Positions 10,216 to 18,695 of a DNA stretch of 64,000 nt are shown one piece after another. The stretch lies in contig DYEV01000034.1 in the NCBI GenBank assembly GCA_020725545.1, positions 62,001 to 126,000 of the forward strand, written 5' to 3'. This stretch comes from Desulfobacca sp. (GTDB lineage Bacteria; Desulfobacterota; Desulfobaccia; Desulfobaccales; Desulfobaccaceae). The number at the start of each line of letters is the position of its first letter. Position 1 is the stretch's first letter. Both the position numbers and the translations under genes were made by a program. The notes beneath the pieces are model-generated. The model made no database searches. It was not told the DNA's origin and saw nothing but the letters and a program-made list of their open reading frames with translations.

Positions 10216-10641
10216 ATGCAGGCCGTGGATTCGACTATCCTCGTCTACGCCGGAATTCGCACCTCTCCCTGGCATGAGGTGTCCAGACGATTGCTGACGG
10301 AACTTGCCGAGGGCTCCAGACCCTGGGCCATTCCCTGGCCCTGTATTTATGAGTTCCTCCGAGTGGTCACCCATCCCGTGTCTAACCTCCATCCATGCCA
10401 TTGGCCTTGCGGGATCTAAGCCAGCTGCTGGCCTCCCCCACCCTCCCCCTCCTGCCGGAGACGCCCCAGCACCCGAGAGTGTTCCTGGAGGTTCTGACTG
10501 CGGCAGGTGTAACGGGTAATTTATTCCATGACGACCATAGCGCCGCCCTGTGTCTGGAACACGGCGTTGACGAACTCACCACCAGTGACCGGGATTTCAG
10601 CCGTTGCCCCTTTTCTCAAGGTAGTGAATCCCTTCGCCTGA
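10216..10641 (+). pseudogene. VapC-like PIN-domain toxin with two frameshifts
   Basis: The PIN ribonuclease fold can be read across three frames. MQAVDSTILVYAGIR (from 10216) carries the first acidic site; after about 10390 the frame shifts to LALRDLSQLLASPTLPLLPE... and HDDHSAALCLEHGVDELTTSDRDF; near 10615, in a C4T4 run, it shifts again to the usual VapC ending LKVVNPFA with TGA at 10639-10641. The toxin should be inactive unless these are sequencing errors. Decay fits an old, eroding island. Confidence 0.8.
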
Positions 10642-10733
10642 AGGCGCCAGCAGGCGGCATCAGTGAGAAAATACAGCGGGCCGGGGCCAACCTTTGCTCA
10701 TAAGTTTTTATCATACTGAATTTTAACATAATT

Positions 10734-10760
10734 CCCTCTCCCCGCCACGCGGGGAGAGGG
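10734..10760. repeat. Perfect 10-bp hairpin CCCTCTCCCC/GGGGAGAGGG
   Basis: Arms 10734-10743 and 10751-10760 with loop GCCACGC, followed by TGCGGGGAAAATAA. It resembles widespread intergenic palindromic repeats and the element at 205-240. There is no T-run on the plus strand. Confidence 0.7.
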
Positions 10761-10853
10761 TGCGGGGAAAATAAGTCAATTATTTCCTTATAGTTATGCT
10801 TCCCCACCTTAGTTGCCTGGCAAGGCTTGGCACCTACCTGCCAGCAAATCCCG

Positions 10854-11711
10854 CTAGCCACGCCGTCTGGCCAACAACCACAACAGCCCAGGTCCTGCCA
10901 GGAACAGCGAGGCCGGCAGCGGCACCAGCGTATTGCCACTCTGGCCAGCCCAGATGCCGCCGACGAGTTTGAGCTCAGCACCTGCCGGGATGTTGTCGAG
11001 GGTGAGGCTCAGGTTGATCACCTGATTTTCTTTGAGCAGCTTAAAATCGGGCAGCGTTCCCGGCCAGGGGGCGTTTAAATCCAGATCAATGACTTCGGCA
11101 TAGGCAAAGAGTTGGTTTTCTGGTTCATATAAACCCAGCCAGGCGTAAGACCATCCTGATACCTTATAGAATGGATATTTGGACCCGGCCCCCTGCACCA
11201 ATGAGAAGGCCAGATTGTAGGTATCCTGCAGGTCAGCCCGGTAGCTGCCGCCCTCGGGTGCCAGGTAGGTGGCATAAAAACTGAAATGCCAGGGATAGAA
11301 ATGCCACTGCTCAAGATAGCCAGGTTCAGGAGGTGACGGGCTGGGACCATGGCCGATAAAGGCATGGCTCAGGGTAAAACCGGCAGCGCCGTTATAGCTG
11401 ATGGTGGACTGGGTGGTCTGCAGCCAGGTCAGGGGAGGAATGCTGGCGGTAGCGGAGGCCGGCATGCCATAGACAATATCTCTGGTGCCCCAGTCAATCC
11501 ATACTTCTTCGGGATGATACCGGCCGATGCCCCGCAGATTCACCTCTATCAACCCATTTCTTAGTGATATGGGTTCATTGGTGTCCAGATGGGTCAAGCT
11601 GGTGAGGAAATTGTGGGTAGCGACGAAGCTCAATTGGCTGGCGGCGACCGGCGCCGTGACAGACAGCGCCATAACCAGCCAAACAATCATGACGGCCTTT
11701 GGTCGAATCAT
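10854..11711 (-). CDS. Secreted protein with VPLPA-CTERM sorting signal
   Basis: A 285-residue exported protein. Start chosen at 11711, preceded by AGGAGGG, which gives a clean signal peptide (MIRPKAVMIVWLVMALSV...AAS); the longer frame adds unlikely residues. The C-terminus has VPLPASLFL, a hydrophobic helix and ARRRG, the tripartite VPLPA/PEP-CTERM signal processed by an exosortase at the envelope. The mature part is rich in aromatic residues and Gly, with no recognised enzyme motif. It lies inside the ssrA-associated island. No exosortase gene is in the window. Confidence 0.82.
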   Translation of the reverse strand: MIRPKAVMIVWLVMALSVTAPVAASQLSFVATHNFLTSLTHLDTNEPISLRNGLIEVNLRGIGRYHPEEVWIDWGTRDIVYGMPASATASIPPLTWLQTTQSTISYNGAAGFTLSHAFIGHGPSPSPPEPGYLEQWHFYPWHFSFYATYLAPEGGSYRADLQDTYNLAFSLVQGAGSKYPFYKVSGWSYAWLGLYEPENQLFAYAEVIDLDLNAPWPGTLPDFKLLKENQVINLSLTLDNIPAGAELKLVGGIWAGQSGNTLVPLPASLFLAGPGLLWLLARRRG

Positions 11712-12295
11712 TTTCCTAACCCTCCTAAAGGAAGTAATGAAAAACCGGATTGGCCCCTTCCAGGCAACCCGGCTGTCTTGGTTTCCCTCCTCAAGACCCG
11801 TGGCTTTCCGTCCCACGTCCCTTTGGGTTGGCTTTTTCTGAAAAAATTTTCTCAAAAAATTTTCACAATGCCAAGGATTTTTTCACTGCCTCCCGACGCC
11901 TCCTCTGGATGAAACATATCTGGATTATTGTCCTATTTTTTATACGGTGAAAGGGCTTTCATCCTCCTGTTGGCTATCTGCCGGTGGAGGAAGCCGTACG
12001 GCCGTCACCCTGATGCGGAGCCGCTTACATCAGGGCAAAATCTTCCCCTCCCCGGAAAGGGGGTTAGAAAAACTCACTTGACACCGGAGAGTAAAGGCGG
12101 AAATCGATGGCAAAAAGTTCGATGGCCCCATGCCAACCCCACCGGAACAGCTTGATCTCTCTAAAGCCTTGGGAGCCCCTCCACTTCATCATCAAAATCT
12201 GTAAGACCCCATAACGCAGTGACGACAAAAAAAGTCAACGGGCTGATATCGTATGTGTTTTTGTTTTTGGTGGTAATCTCCAGCTTCTGGCCGTT
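11712..12295. other. Island interior without a recognisable gene
   Basis: About 580 bases between the VPLPA-CTERM gene and the ssrA terminator. Short frames on both strands look random. The only structure noted is an A/T-rich direct repeat near 11840-11866 (AAAAAATTTTCTC/AAAAAATTTTCAC). It may be degraded mobile DNA. Confidence 0.4.
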
Positions 12296-12388
12296 TTCGG
12301 AGCCCTCGAAAATCAAAAAAGCCTTTCCATGACGGGAAAGGCTTTTTTTCTGGTTAAACTTGGTGGAGGCGGCGGGAGTCGAACCCGC
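12296..12388 (-). repeat. ssrA 3' end plus terminator (functional copy of the flanking repeat)
   Basis: Direct-repeat partner of 9675-9765. It contains the working tmRNA 3' end and its terminator. The two copies bound about 2.5 kb that carries the VapBC relic and the VPLPA-CTERM gene. Confidence 0.8.
12315..12349 (-). terminator. Terminator of ssrA
   Basis: On the minus strand, an 8-bp stem (GCCTTTCC 12321-12328 with GGAAAGGC 12335-12342), flanked by A and T runs, ends in a U-tract directly downstream of the tmRNA 3' end. Confidence 0.88.
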
Positions 12389-12710
12389 GTCCGCAAATAC
12401 TTCCCATAAGCTTCTACATGCTTAGCCGGTGTATTGTTTCTCGCCTTCTCGGTCTTCCGCCGGCAGAATACCGATCGGGCCAGCCGACTGGGAATTCGGT
12501 CAGCGAGTCGTCGGCCAACTCGCCTTCCTAACCGGAATAATCGGCGCCCACGGTGACCCTTCCGGTCAGGTCAGGTGGACGCTAGCCTTAAGCGGCTAGA
12601 GCGTAGCCGTAGTTGTCGGCACTTGTAGGAATCCCATCCGTTTTACGAGCAGACAGGACCTCGGCATGCGACTTATGGGTCCATACCCACGTCGAACCCG
12701 TTTCGCCCCC
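12361..12710 (-). ncRNA. ssrA: tmRNA
   Basis: The transfer-messenger RNA that rescues stalled ribosomes, about 350 nt. The 5' end GGGGGCGAAACGGGTTCGACG (12710 downward) is the conserved tmRNA start and pairs over 7 bp with the 3' CGCCTCC before A-CCA (encoded, 12361-12364). The tag frame reads A-D-N-Y-G-Y-A-L-A-A followed by TAA (antisense of about 12587-12619), a normal degradation tag ending in ALAA. Its 3' end has served as an integration site. Confidence 0.97.
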
Positions 12711-12720
12711 ATATGTTCAT

Positions 12721-12748
12721 ATTATAAGAATTATTTTGAGATTTGCAA
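12721..12748 (-). promoter_or_regulatory. Promoter of ssrA
   Basis: On the minus strand, TTGCAA (12748-12743), a 16-base spacer and TATAAT (12726-12721) lie ten bases before the tmRNA 5' end. The -35 element falls inside the 3' end of recN. Confidence 0.8.
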
Positions 12749-14494
12749 GTCCCTGGCCGATTCCGGTGCGGCGCAAGTTGGGAGGCTTGGACCCTGGCCG
12801 CCCTGACGAGCAGCCTCCAGCAGCTCCCGGGCGTGGGCCAAAGTGGTCTCGCTGATATGTGCGCCGCCCAACATCCTGGCCAACTCCTGCAGACGATCGG
12901 CTTCGCTCAATTTCTGTACTCTCGTCACCGTCCGCGCCGCCACCACCTGTTTTTCCACCCGAAAATGGGCCTGGGCAAAACAGGCGATCTGGGGGAGATG
13001 AGTAATGCAGATGATCTGGGCATGCCGGGCCAGGCCCTGCAATTTCTGCCCCACCACCGTGGCCGTGCGGCCGCCGATACCGGCATCCACCTCATCAAAG
13101 ATGTTGGTATTGATCCCGGCGCCGGCGGCCAGGATCGTTTTGAGGCTCAAGACCAGCCGGGACAGCTCGCCACCGGAGGCGATACGACTCAGCGGTTTGG
13201 GGTCTTCGCCCGGATTGGGGGCCAGGAAAAATTCCATCCGGTCAAAACCCTGGGGACCCGGCATTTTTTCTCTGTCGGTGCCCTCGGCCGGCTGCGGCGC
13301 ACTCTCCATAAACTCTATGAGGAACCGGGCCTGGGGCATGGCCAGGCTGTGGATTTCAGCCTCCACGGCCGCAGCCAATTGCGGCGCTACGGCCTGCCGA
13401 CGCCGTGAGAGGGCCTCGGCCTGGCCCCGAACCTGCTGCTCCAAATGGACAAGACGTTGTCGCAGGTCGGCTTCTTGGTCATCCAGACTGTCCAGATCAG
13501 CCAACTCCTGCTGGGCTCTGGCTGCCGCCACCAGGATATCCTGGACGGTGGGACCGTATTTCTTTTTTAACCGCTGCAACTGGTGCAGGCGTTGTTCGAT
13601 CTCTTCCAGCCGGGCCGGGTTCGGCTCTACGTGGGTCAGATAATCCCGGAGGGAAAAAGCCAGGTCCTCCAATTCCAGGGTGAGGTTCTGCAAGGCCTCG
13701 CCACGGCCGACCCAATCCGCATCAAAACGGGCCAGCAGCTCCAGAGATTTCTTGACTTCGACCAACCGGGTCAGGACGGCCTGCTTGTCGCCGTATAAGA
13801 GATCGTAACCCTGACGGGTAGCCTCCCAGAGCTTGCCGGCGTGGCGCAGCCGTTCCTGCTCCCGCTGCAACTCCTCTTCTTCATCCGGACGGAGGCGGGC
13901 TTTGTCGATCTCCTGGATCTGGAACTTGAGAAAATCTCGGGTATTTTCCAGATCGGCCCGACGCTGCTGCAGATCCTGCCACTGGCGCTGCACCTGCCGC
14001 CAGCGCTGGTAATCGGCCCGATACTCCTGCACCGCATCGGTCAGGCCGGCAAAACCGTCCAGGATCCGTAAGTGATTTTCCGGGGCCAGAAATGTCTGGT
14101 ATTCGTGCTGGCCGGAGAGATGCAGAAGTTCCTGGACGATGGTTCCCAACAATTTCAGGGTCACGGCTTGGTCATTGATATAGCTGCGGCTGCGGCCTTC
14201 CCGAGAGACAACCCGGCGGACCACCAATTCTCCCTCATGGGGAATATCGTGGCCGGCCAGGAGGGCGGCGACCTCGGAGGCAAGATGCTCAAAGCGGGCC
14301 TCCACCTCCGCCGCAGCGGCGCCGGTGCGTACCAAATCTTCGCTGGCCCTGGCACCCTGCAACAGATGGACAGCCTGGATAATCATGGACTTGCCGGCCC
14401 CGGTCTCGCCGCTAAAGACATTCAAACCCGGTTCCAAGAGCAACTCCACCTGGTCCAGAATGGCCAGATTTTTTATCCGCAGTTCCGTTAACAT
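12731..14494 (-). CDS. recN: DNA repair protein RecN
   Basis: A 587-residue SMC-like ATPase acting in double-strand break repair. Walker A is GETGAGKS (residues about 29-36); two long coiled-coil stretches occupy the middle (about 150-370), and the C-terminal lobe has ASGGELSRLVLSLKTIL and FDEVDAGIGG, the ABC signature and Walker B. Length is slightly above typical because of a Pro/Ser-rich C-terminal tail. The ssrA promoter overlaps its end. Confidence 0.95.
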   Translation of the reverse strand: MLTELRIKNLAILDQVELLLEPGLNVFSGETGAGKSMIIQAVHLLQGARASEDLVRTGAAAAEVEARFEHLASEVAALLAGHDIPHEGELVVRRVVSREGRSRSYINDQAVTLKLLGTIVQELLHLSGQHEYQTFLAPENHLRILDGFAGLTDAVQEYRADYQRWRQVQRQWQDLQQRRADLENTRDFLKFQIQEIDKARLRPDEEEELQREQERLRHAGKLWEATRQGYDLLYGDKQAVLTRLVEVKKSLELLARFDADWVGRGEALQNLTLELEDLAFSLRDYLTHVEPNPARLEEIEQRLHQLQRLKKKYGPTVQDILVAAARAQQELADLDSLDDQEADLRQRLVHLEQQVRGQAEALSRRRQAVAPQLAAAVEAEIHSLAMPQARFLIEFMESAPQPAEGTDREKMPGPQGFDRMEFFLAPNPGEDPKPLSRIASGGELSRLVLSLKTILAAGAGINTNIFDEVDAGIGGRTATVVGQKLQGLARHAQIICITHLPQIACFAQAHFRVEKQVVAARTVTRVQKLSEADRLQELARMLGGAHISETTLAHARELLEAARQGGQGPSLPTCAAPESARDLQISK

Positions 14495-14632
14495 GAGGGG
14501 AATTTATGAGTTTGGCGTTCCCAGTTCTGAGTATGTTCCTGGCTCTCCGGAGTCCCCCGGAGCAGGTTGTTGACGGGCAGCAGATCGCCGGGCCCTGGTC
14601 AACTCACAGTGCCGTGGCCATGAACCAGCCTC

Positions 14633-14878
14633 TCATTCCTGGGGCAGCCGCAGGTAGATCCCTTCTTTGAGATCCCGTTCATCCACGGGCAGAGGTTTAT
14701 TATTCAGGTGCAACTTTTGTAGATATTGCAGGGCGGCGGCTTTAATGCCGGCCTCCACTTCGGCGAAGGTTTCACCGCTGACCGTCAGGCCTCCCAGGGC
14801 AGGGATGGTGGCACTGAATAATCCCAGATTTCTATCGTAATCAAAGCGAATTTTATAACTCCGTCCTGTCGTGGGCAT
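14633..14878 (-). CDS. HicB-like/UPF0150 family small protein
   Basis: An 81-residue protein from ATG 14878 (MPTTGRSYKIRFDYD). The pattern I-F-D-x(5)-F-A-IP-L-G--V-GET--EV--GI-AA is that of the HicB N-terminal (ribonuclease-H-like) fold. No C-terminal DNA-binding domain and no adjacent HicA toxin are visible, so it may be a solitary relative rather than a working toxin-antitoxin pair. It follows the U32 peptidase gene on the same strand. Confidence 0.7.
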   Translation of the reverse strand: MPTTGRSYKIRFDYDRNLGLFSATIPALGGLTVSGETFAEVEAGIKAAALQYLQKLHLNNKPLPVDERDLKEGIYLRLPQE

Positions 14879-14912
14879 ATAATCTCTTTTCTCTGAGAAG
14901 CGAGGTCCGGCG

Positions 14913-17114
14913 TCACTCCAGACCACGGTAATAGTTAAACGGCAGGCCGCCGGTCATTTGGCCCTCGGACAGCAGACGGTGGACCAAAGTTCTCGTTGCC
15001 GAGATCGGCAGACCGCTGAAGTTGACATCGACCAACAGACGGCGCAGCCCCCGGGGAAGCAATTCCCGGTAGGGTTTTTGAAATAAGAAGGGGAATTTGG
15101 CAACCAGATAGGTCAGGTTGCCCCGGCTGAGCAGCCGGAACTGTTCCCCTTTGGGGCTGGTCAGACGTAAAGCCTTCTTCCCCTCCGGCAGGGGCACCCG
15201 GGAGATCATCAAGGGCACGTGGCCATACAGATAGGCCATAATCCTGTCCGCCGGCACGTTCGCCAACAGGACGCGCACCGTTTTGGCGTCGGCTTCCACC
15301 GAAATGGTGGGGTAAACCACGTTCAGTTCCTGACAGGCCTGCCAGGCCCAGGCATTCAGACAGTGCAGCGGGTAATCGCCATAAAGAGTCAGGATCGGGG
15401 GCTGGGGACTGTCATCCGTCTTGACCCGCTCGCTGTCCCCACCGGTCACCTGGCGTGCAGCAGCCCTTTTGGCCAGCGGCTGCCCCACTTTGGCGATCGC
15501 CTCCTGGAGGAGCTGCAGGTGACCGAGGTTGCCCACCATGAAGGCCCGCCAGCCGCCGTCCAACAGGGTGGCCAAGGCCTGACGATAAAACGACAGGCTG
15601 CTTTCCACAATGATTGTTGGCAACTGCCAGATCAGGCCCGTTAATTTCTTGGCCGGCCGCACCTGCCGGAGGTACTCCGTAAAATTCTCTTCCTGGAGTT
15701 CCAAGATCTGGTGGCGCAGCCCCTGACGGTGAATTTCCAAGGCCTCGCTGAGCGAGCGGAGCCGCACGAACACCAGCGGCGGCGCTGGTCGCCGGCGCCC
15801 CGCTGGGGCGGGCCCCAAAGGTTTTAGCAAATCAGCTCCCCGCCCCGGCGCCAGGGGGGTAAGCTTCATGGGGCTGGCCTGGCCAAAAAGGATCTCTCGC
15901 CATTTTTTCCCGGAGCGGCTGCTGCTGGCCGTGGTTTCCCCCACTTTATACAACAGATCACCCGCGGCCGCGCCCTCTGGCAGCGCCACCGCCACCAGCT
16001 CTCCAGCCTCGGCCGTGGCCAGGGTTTGCCCCTGCCAGGAGAGTTCTTTCAGAGTAAAGGACTGGCGGTCGCCGGTGGCCGTGCTATGCAGGCGCAGGCG
16101 GTCACCCACGGCCAGAGGTGCCCGTAGGCGCACAACCCCGCGTGCCTCGGTTACGTGAGTCAATTCCCCGAGTAGGAGGCCGATATTGCCGGTTTCCTCT
16201 GGCGCCAAAAGATCGGTGGGCTGGACCCCCCGGAAAAAACCGCTGGTGGTACGCCGGCTGTAGGTCTGGGCCAGCAGCTCCTGGGCGGCAGCCATGGCCT
16301 GGGGTAGGTCCGCGGGCGGGGTATCCAGGATCTGTCGGTAGGCCTGTACTACCCGGGCTACATATTCGCCGCTCTTCATCCGGCCTTCCAGTTTGACCGC
16401 AGTGATACCTAGGGCCGCCAGCTGTGGGATGAGGTCCAGCGCACTGAGATCGCTGGGAGAAAGGATATGACCAGACTCTTGCCCATAGGTATAGAGCCGC
16501 CGACAGGGTTGCGTGCAGCGCCCCCGGGTCGCGGCCCGGCCGCCCAAAAAGCTGCTGAACAAGCAGAGCCCGGAAAAACAGAAGCACAGAGCGCCATGCA
16601 CAAAGACCTCCAGCTCCACCGTGGCCTGCCGACAGATGGCAGCCAACTCGGTCAAGGTCAACTCCCGGGCCAGCACCACCCGTTTAAAACCCATGGCCGC
16701 GGCCTGGGCCACGCCGGCCGAGTTATGAATAGTCATCAGGGTGCTGGCATGCAAAGGCAGCTCGGGGAAATGGCGGCGGGCCAGATGGTAGACCCCCAGA
16801 TCCTGGATAATAAGGGCATCGGGGCCGATCTGGGACAAAGCCTGCATGGTCTCCAACAGCTCCCGGCGCTCTTCTTCCTTGACCAAGGCGTTCAGGGCAA
16901 CATATAACCTGCGGCCGCGTTGGCGGCAGACCTGAACCAACGAGGAGACCTCGGCCAGGCTGAAATTGGCCGCATAGGCCCGGGCGCTAAAGGCCTTGAG
17001 GCCCACATAGACGGCATCAGCGCCATTGTCCAAGGCGGCGAAAAACGTCTCGATGCTTCCCGCCGGGGCCAAAAGCTCCAGAGAAGAAATAGACTTGGTC
17101 AACTGGTCTGTCAC
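14913..17114 (-). CDS. Peptidase U32 family protein (long, DUF3656-type)
   Basis: A 733-residue member of the U32 family. The N-terminal TIM-barrel region begins LELLAPAGSIETFFAALDNGADAVY and carries the signature VFVHGALCFCFSGLC near residue 175, with Cys residues likely to bind an iron-sulfur cluster. U32 proteins of this length (RlhA type) introduce C5 hydroxycytidine in 23S rRNA, and relatives modify tRNA; which applies here is not known. The C-terminal half contains the extra domain usual for the long form. The start MTDQLTKS is the only good one. Confidence 0.88.
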   Translation of the reverse strand: MTDQLTKSISSLELLAPAGSIETFFAALDNGADAVYVGLKAFSARAYAANFSLAEVSSLVQVCRQRGRRLYVALNALVKEEERRELLETMQALSQIGPDALIIQDLGVYHLARRHFPELPLHASTLMTIHNSAGVAQAAAMGFKRVVLARELTLTELAAICRQATVELEVFVHGALCFCFSGLCLFSSFLGGRAATRGRCTQPCRRLYTYGQESGHILSPSDLSALDLIPQLAALGITAVKLEGRMKSGEYVARVVQAYRQILDTPPADLPQAMAAAQELLAQTYSRRTTSGFFRGVQPTDLLAPEETGNIGLLLGELTHVTEARGVVRLRAPLAVGDRLRLHSTATGDRQSFTLKELSWQGQTLATAEAGELVAVALPEGAAAGDLLYKVGETTASSSRSGKKWREILFGQASPMKLTPLAPGRGADLLKPLGPAPAGRRRPAPPLVFVRLRSLSEALEIHRQGLRHQILELQEENFTEYLRQVRPAKKLTGLIWQLPTIIVESSLSFYRQALATLLDGGWRAFMVGNLGHLQLLQEAIAKVGQPLAKRAAARQVTGGDSERVKTDDSPQPPILTLYGDYPLHCLNAWAWQACQELNVVYPTISVEADAKTVRVLLANVPADRIMAYLYGHVPLMISRVPLPEGKKALRLTSPKGEQFRLLSRGNLTYLVAKFPFLFQKPYRELLPRGLRRLLVDVNFSGLPISATRTLVHRLLSEGQMTGGLPFNYYRGLE

Positions 17115-17160
17115 CTTTGAGGTTTGAAGGCGTCAATTAGGCTGCTTGGGAGTTAAAATA

Positions 17161-17174
17161 TTATGATATCATAA
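17161..17174. promoter_or_regulatory. Perfect 14-bp palindrome upstream of the U32 gene
   Basis: TTATGATATCATAA reads the same on both strands, 47 bases upstream of the U32 start. It could be an operator or part of the promoter; no regulator is suggested by the context. Confidence 0.4.
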
Positions 17175-17217
17175 AATTGCAGAAAAAACCGGGTTTTCAC
17201 CATTGAACCGCTTTACT

Positions 17218-17667
17218 TCACGCCTGCTCGGCCACCGGCGGCACAAAGGGCAGGCGCTCACCTTTGCGATAGGCCAAGGCCTGGCAAGTGGCGATGCGCC
17301 GCCCCCGGGAATCGGTCACCGTGATCTGGTAGGTGCCCGTTCGGCGACCGCAATGCAACTCCTGGGATTCAGCGGTCAATTCCTCCCCCACCTCTGGGGC
17401 CCGATGAAAGGTGAGGTTCATATTCAAGGCCACGGCTACCGTCCCATGGGCATTGCAGGAGGCCTGAAAGGCTTCATCAATGAGGGCAAAGATGGCGGTG
17501 CCGTGGATGCCGCCCAAAATATTGGTCAGATGCTCGCCCGTGGCCAATTTTACCACTGCTCGGCCCGGCTCCAACGCCACCAGGGTGAGGCCCAATTGTG
17601 CGGCCAAAGATTGCTCTGCCACCCGCCGCCGTAAGGCCGTCAAGACCTCTTCGGTCTGGGTTTTCAT
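17218..17667 (-). CDS. PaaI-family hotdog thioesterase
   Basis: About 149 residues from ATG 17667, which follows AGGGGC. The hotdog core reads HLTNILGGIHGTAIFALIDEAF, with the family residues HGG(I/A)xxxLxDxA, and ends with a strand ITVTDSRGRRIA. PaaI-type enzymes hydrolyse acyl-CoA thioesters, often aromatic or short-chain. It lies 20 bases after the lipid A acyltransferase gene on the same strand, so cotranscription is likely; the substrate is unknown. Confidence 0.87.
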   Translation of the reverse strand: MKTQTEEVLTALRRRVAEQSLAAQLGLTLVALEPGRAVVKLATGEHLTNILGGIHGTAIFALIDEAFQASCNAHGTVAVALNMNLTFHRAPEVGEELTAESQELHCGRRTGTYQITVTDSRGRRIATCQALAYRKGERLPFVPPVAEQA

Positions 17668-17687
17668 AAGCCCCTCTCCCTCAACTC

Positions 17688-18539
17688 TCAAAGATTTTGA
17701 TATAATTCAGGATATTGATTCTTCCAGCGTTTGTGGAGCCACAGCCATTGGTCCGGGCTCTGGCGGATCCAGGCTTCGATGATGTCACTCTGTAATTGCA
17801 CCTGTTGGCGAATATCCTCTTCCGGATCAGCCGTGACGGCTATGGGCAGAGGTGGTTTGATCTCCATGAGATGGCGGCCGTCCGGGAGACGCCGGGACAA
17901 GACTGGCAGGACCGGGGTGCCGAACCGTCTGGCCAGAATCGCGGCAATGGGGGTGGTCCGAGCCCGGTGCCCGAAGAAATCCACCAGGATGCCGCCTTTG
18001 GTCGTGGTGTTCTGGTCAATGGCCATGCCGACAATTTGATTCTGCTTGAGCCGCGTCAGAATGGCCTTGAGGCCGCCCTGCTTGGGAATCATGGTATTGC
18101 CGCCCCGCTCCCGCAAGGCCCGGATGAGGCGGTCCATGAGCGGCTGGTCATGCCGGCGGGCCACAATGGCCAGGGGATGATAGGCCAGACCGTAGATCAT
18201 GCCGGTGAGTTCCCAATTGCCAGCGTGGGCCACGATGGCCAGAACGCCTTTACCCTGCCGGAGGGCCGCCTCGGCATGTTCATTGCCGATGACCACCACC
18301 CGCCGCCGGAGGGTCGCCAGGGGCAAGAAGAGCATGCCCACGGCTTCAAAGAAAAATCTGACAAAATGCTCAAAAACCCGCTGGGCCAACTCCTCCCGCG
18401 CCGCCGGCGTCAGGGTCGGCCCCAGGGCAAATTCCAGATTGCGCAGCGTAATCAGCCGGTGCCGCCGGTCCAGGGTGTACCAGATTCTGCCCAGAAATTT
18501 ACTGACGTTCATCTTCTTCTTGGTATAATCGACTTTCAC
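17688..18539 (-). CDS. Lipid A biosynthesis acyltransferase (LpxL/HtrB family)
   Basis: A 283-residue inner-membrane acyltransferase. The motif HAGNWE (about residue 105-110) is the Hx4(D/E) catalytic signature of LpxL-type late acyltransferases that add secondary fatty acids to lipid A. Another family block is GMAIDQNTTTKGGILVDFFG. Its presence indicates a Gram-negative envelope. The first Met or M10 (MNVSKFL) could be the start. The C-terminus ends WLHKRWKN as in the family. Confidence 0.92.
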   Translation of the reverse strand: MKVDYTKKKMNVSKFLGRIWYTLDRRHRLITLRNLEFALGPTLTPAAREELAQRVFEHFVRFFFEAVGMLFLPLATLRRRVVVIGNEHAEAALRQGKGVLAIVAHAGNWELTGMIYGLAYHPLAIVARRHDQPLMDRLIRALRERGGNTMIPKQGGLKAILTRLKQNQIVGMAIDQNTTTKGGILVDFFGHRARTTPIAAILARRFGTPVLPVLSRRLPDGRHLMEIKPPLPIAVTADPEEDIRQQVQLQSDIIEAWIRQSPDQWLWLHKRWKNQYPELYQNL

Positions 18540-18695
18540 ACCCTATTGCAGGATCAAGCGTGAGAAAAGAGCCCACGGGCGGGCACCCGGGCCCGCGCCT
18601 CCATGCTGCAAAATTCACCGTAGGCAGGCCCGGAGACCCGCCCCACTTTTGGATTTTCTGACTACTGACATCTGACCACTAGCCCCTGGGCGCTC

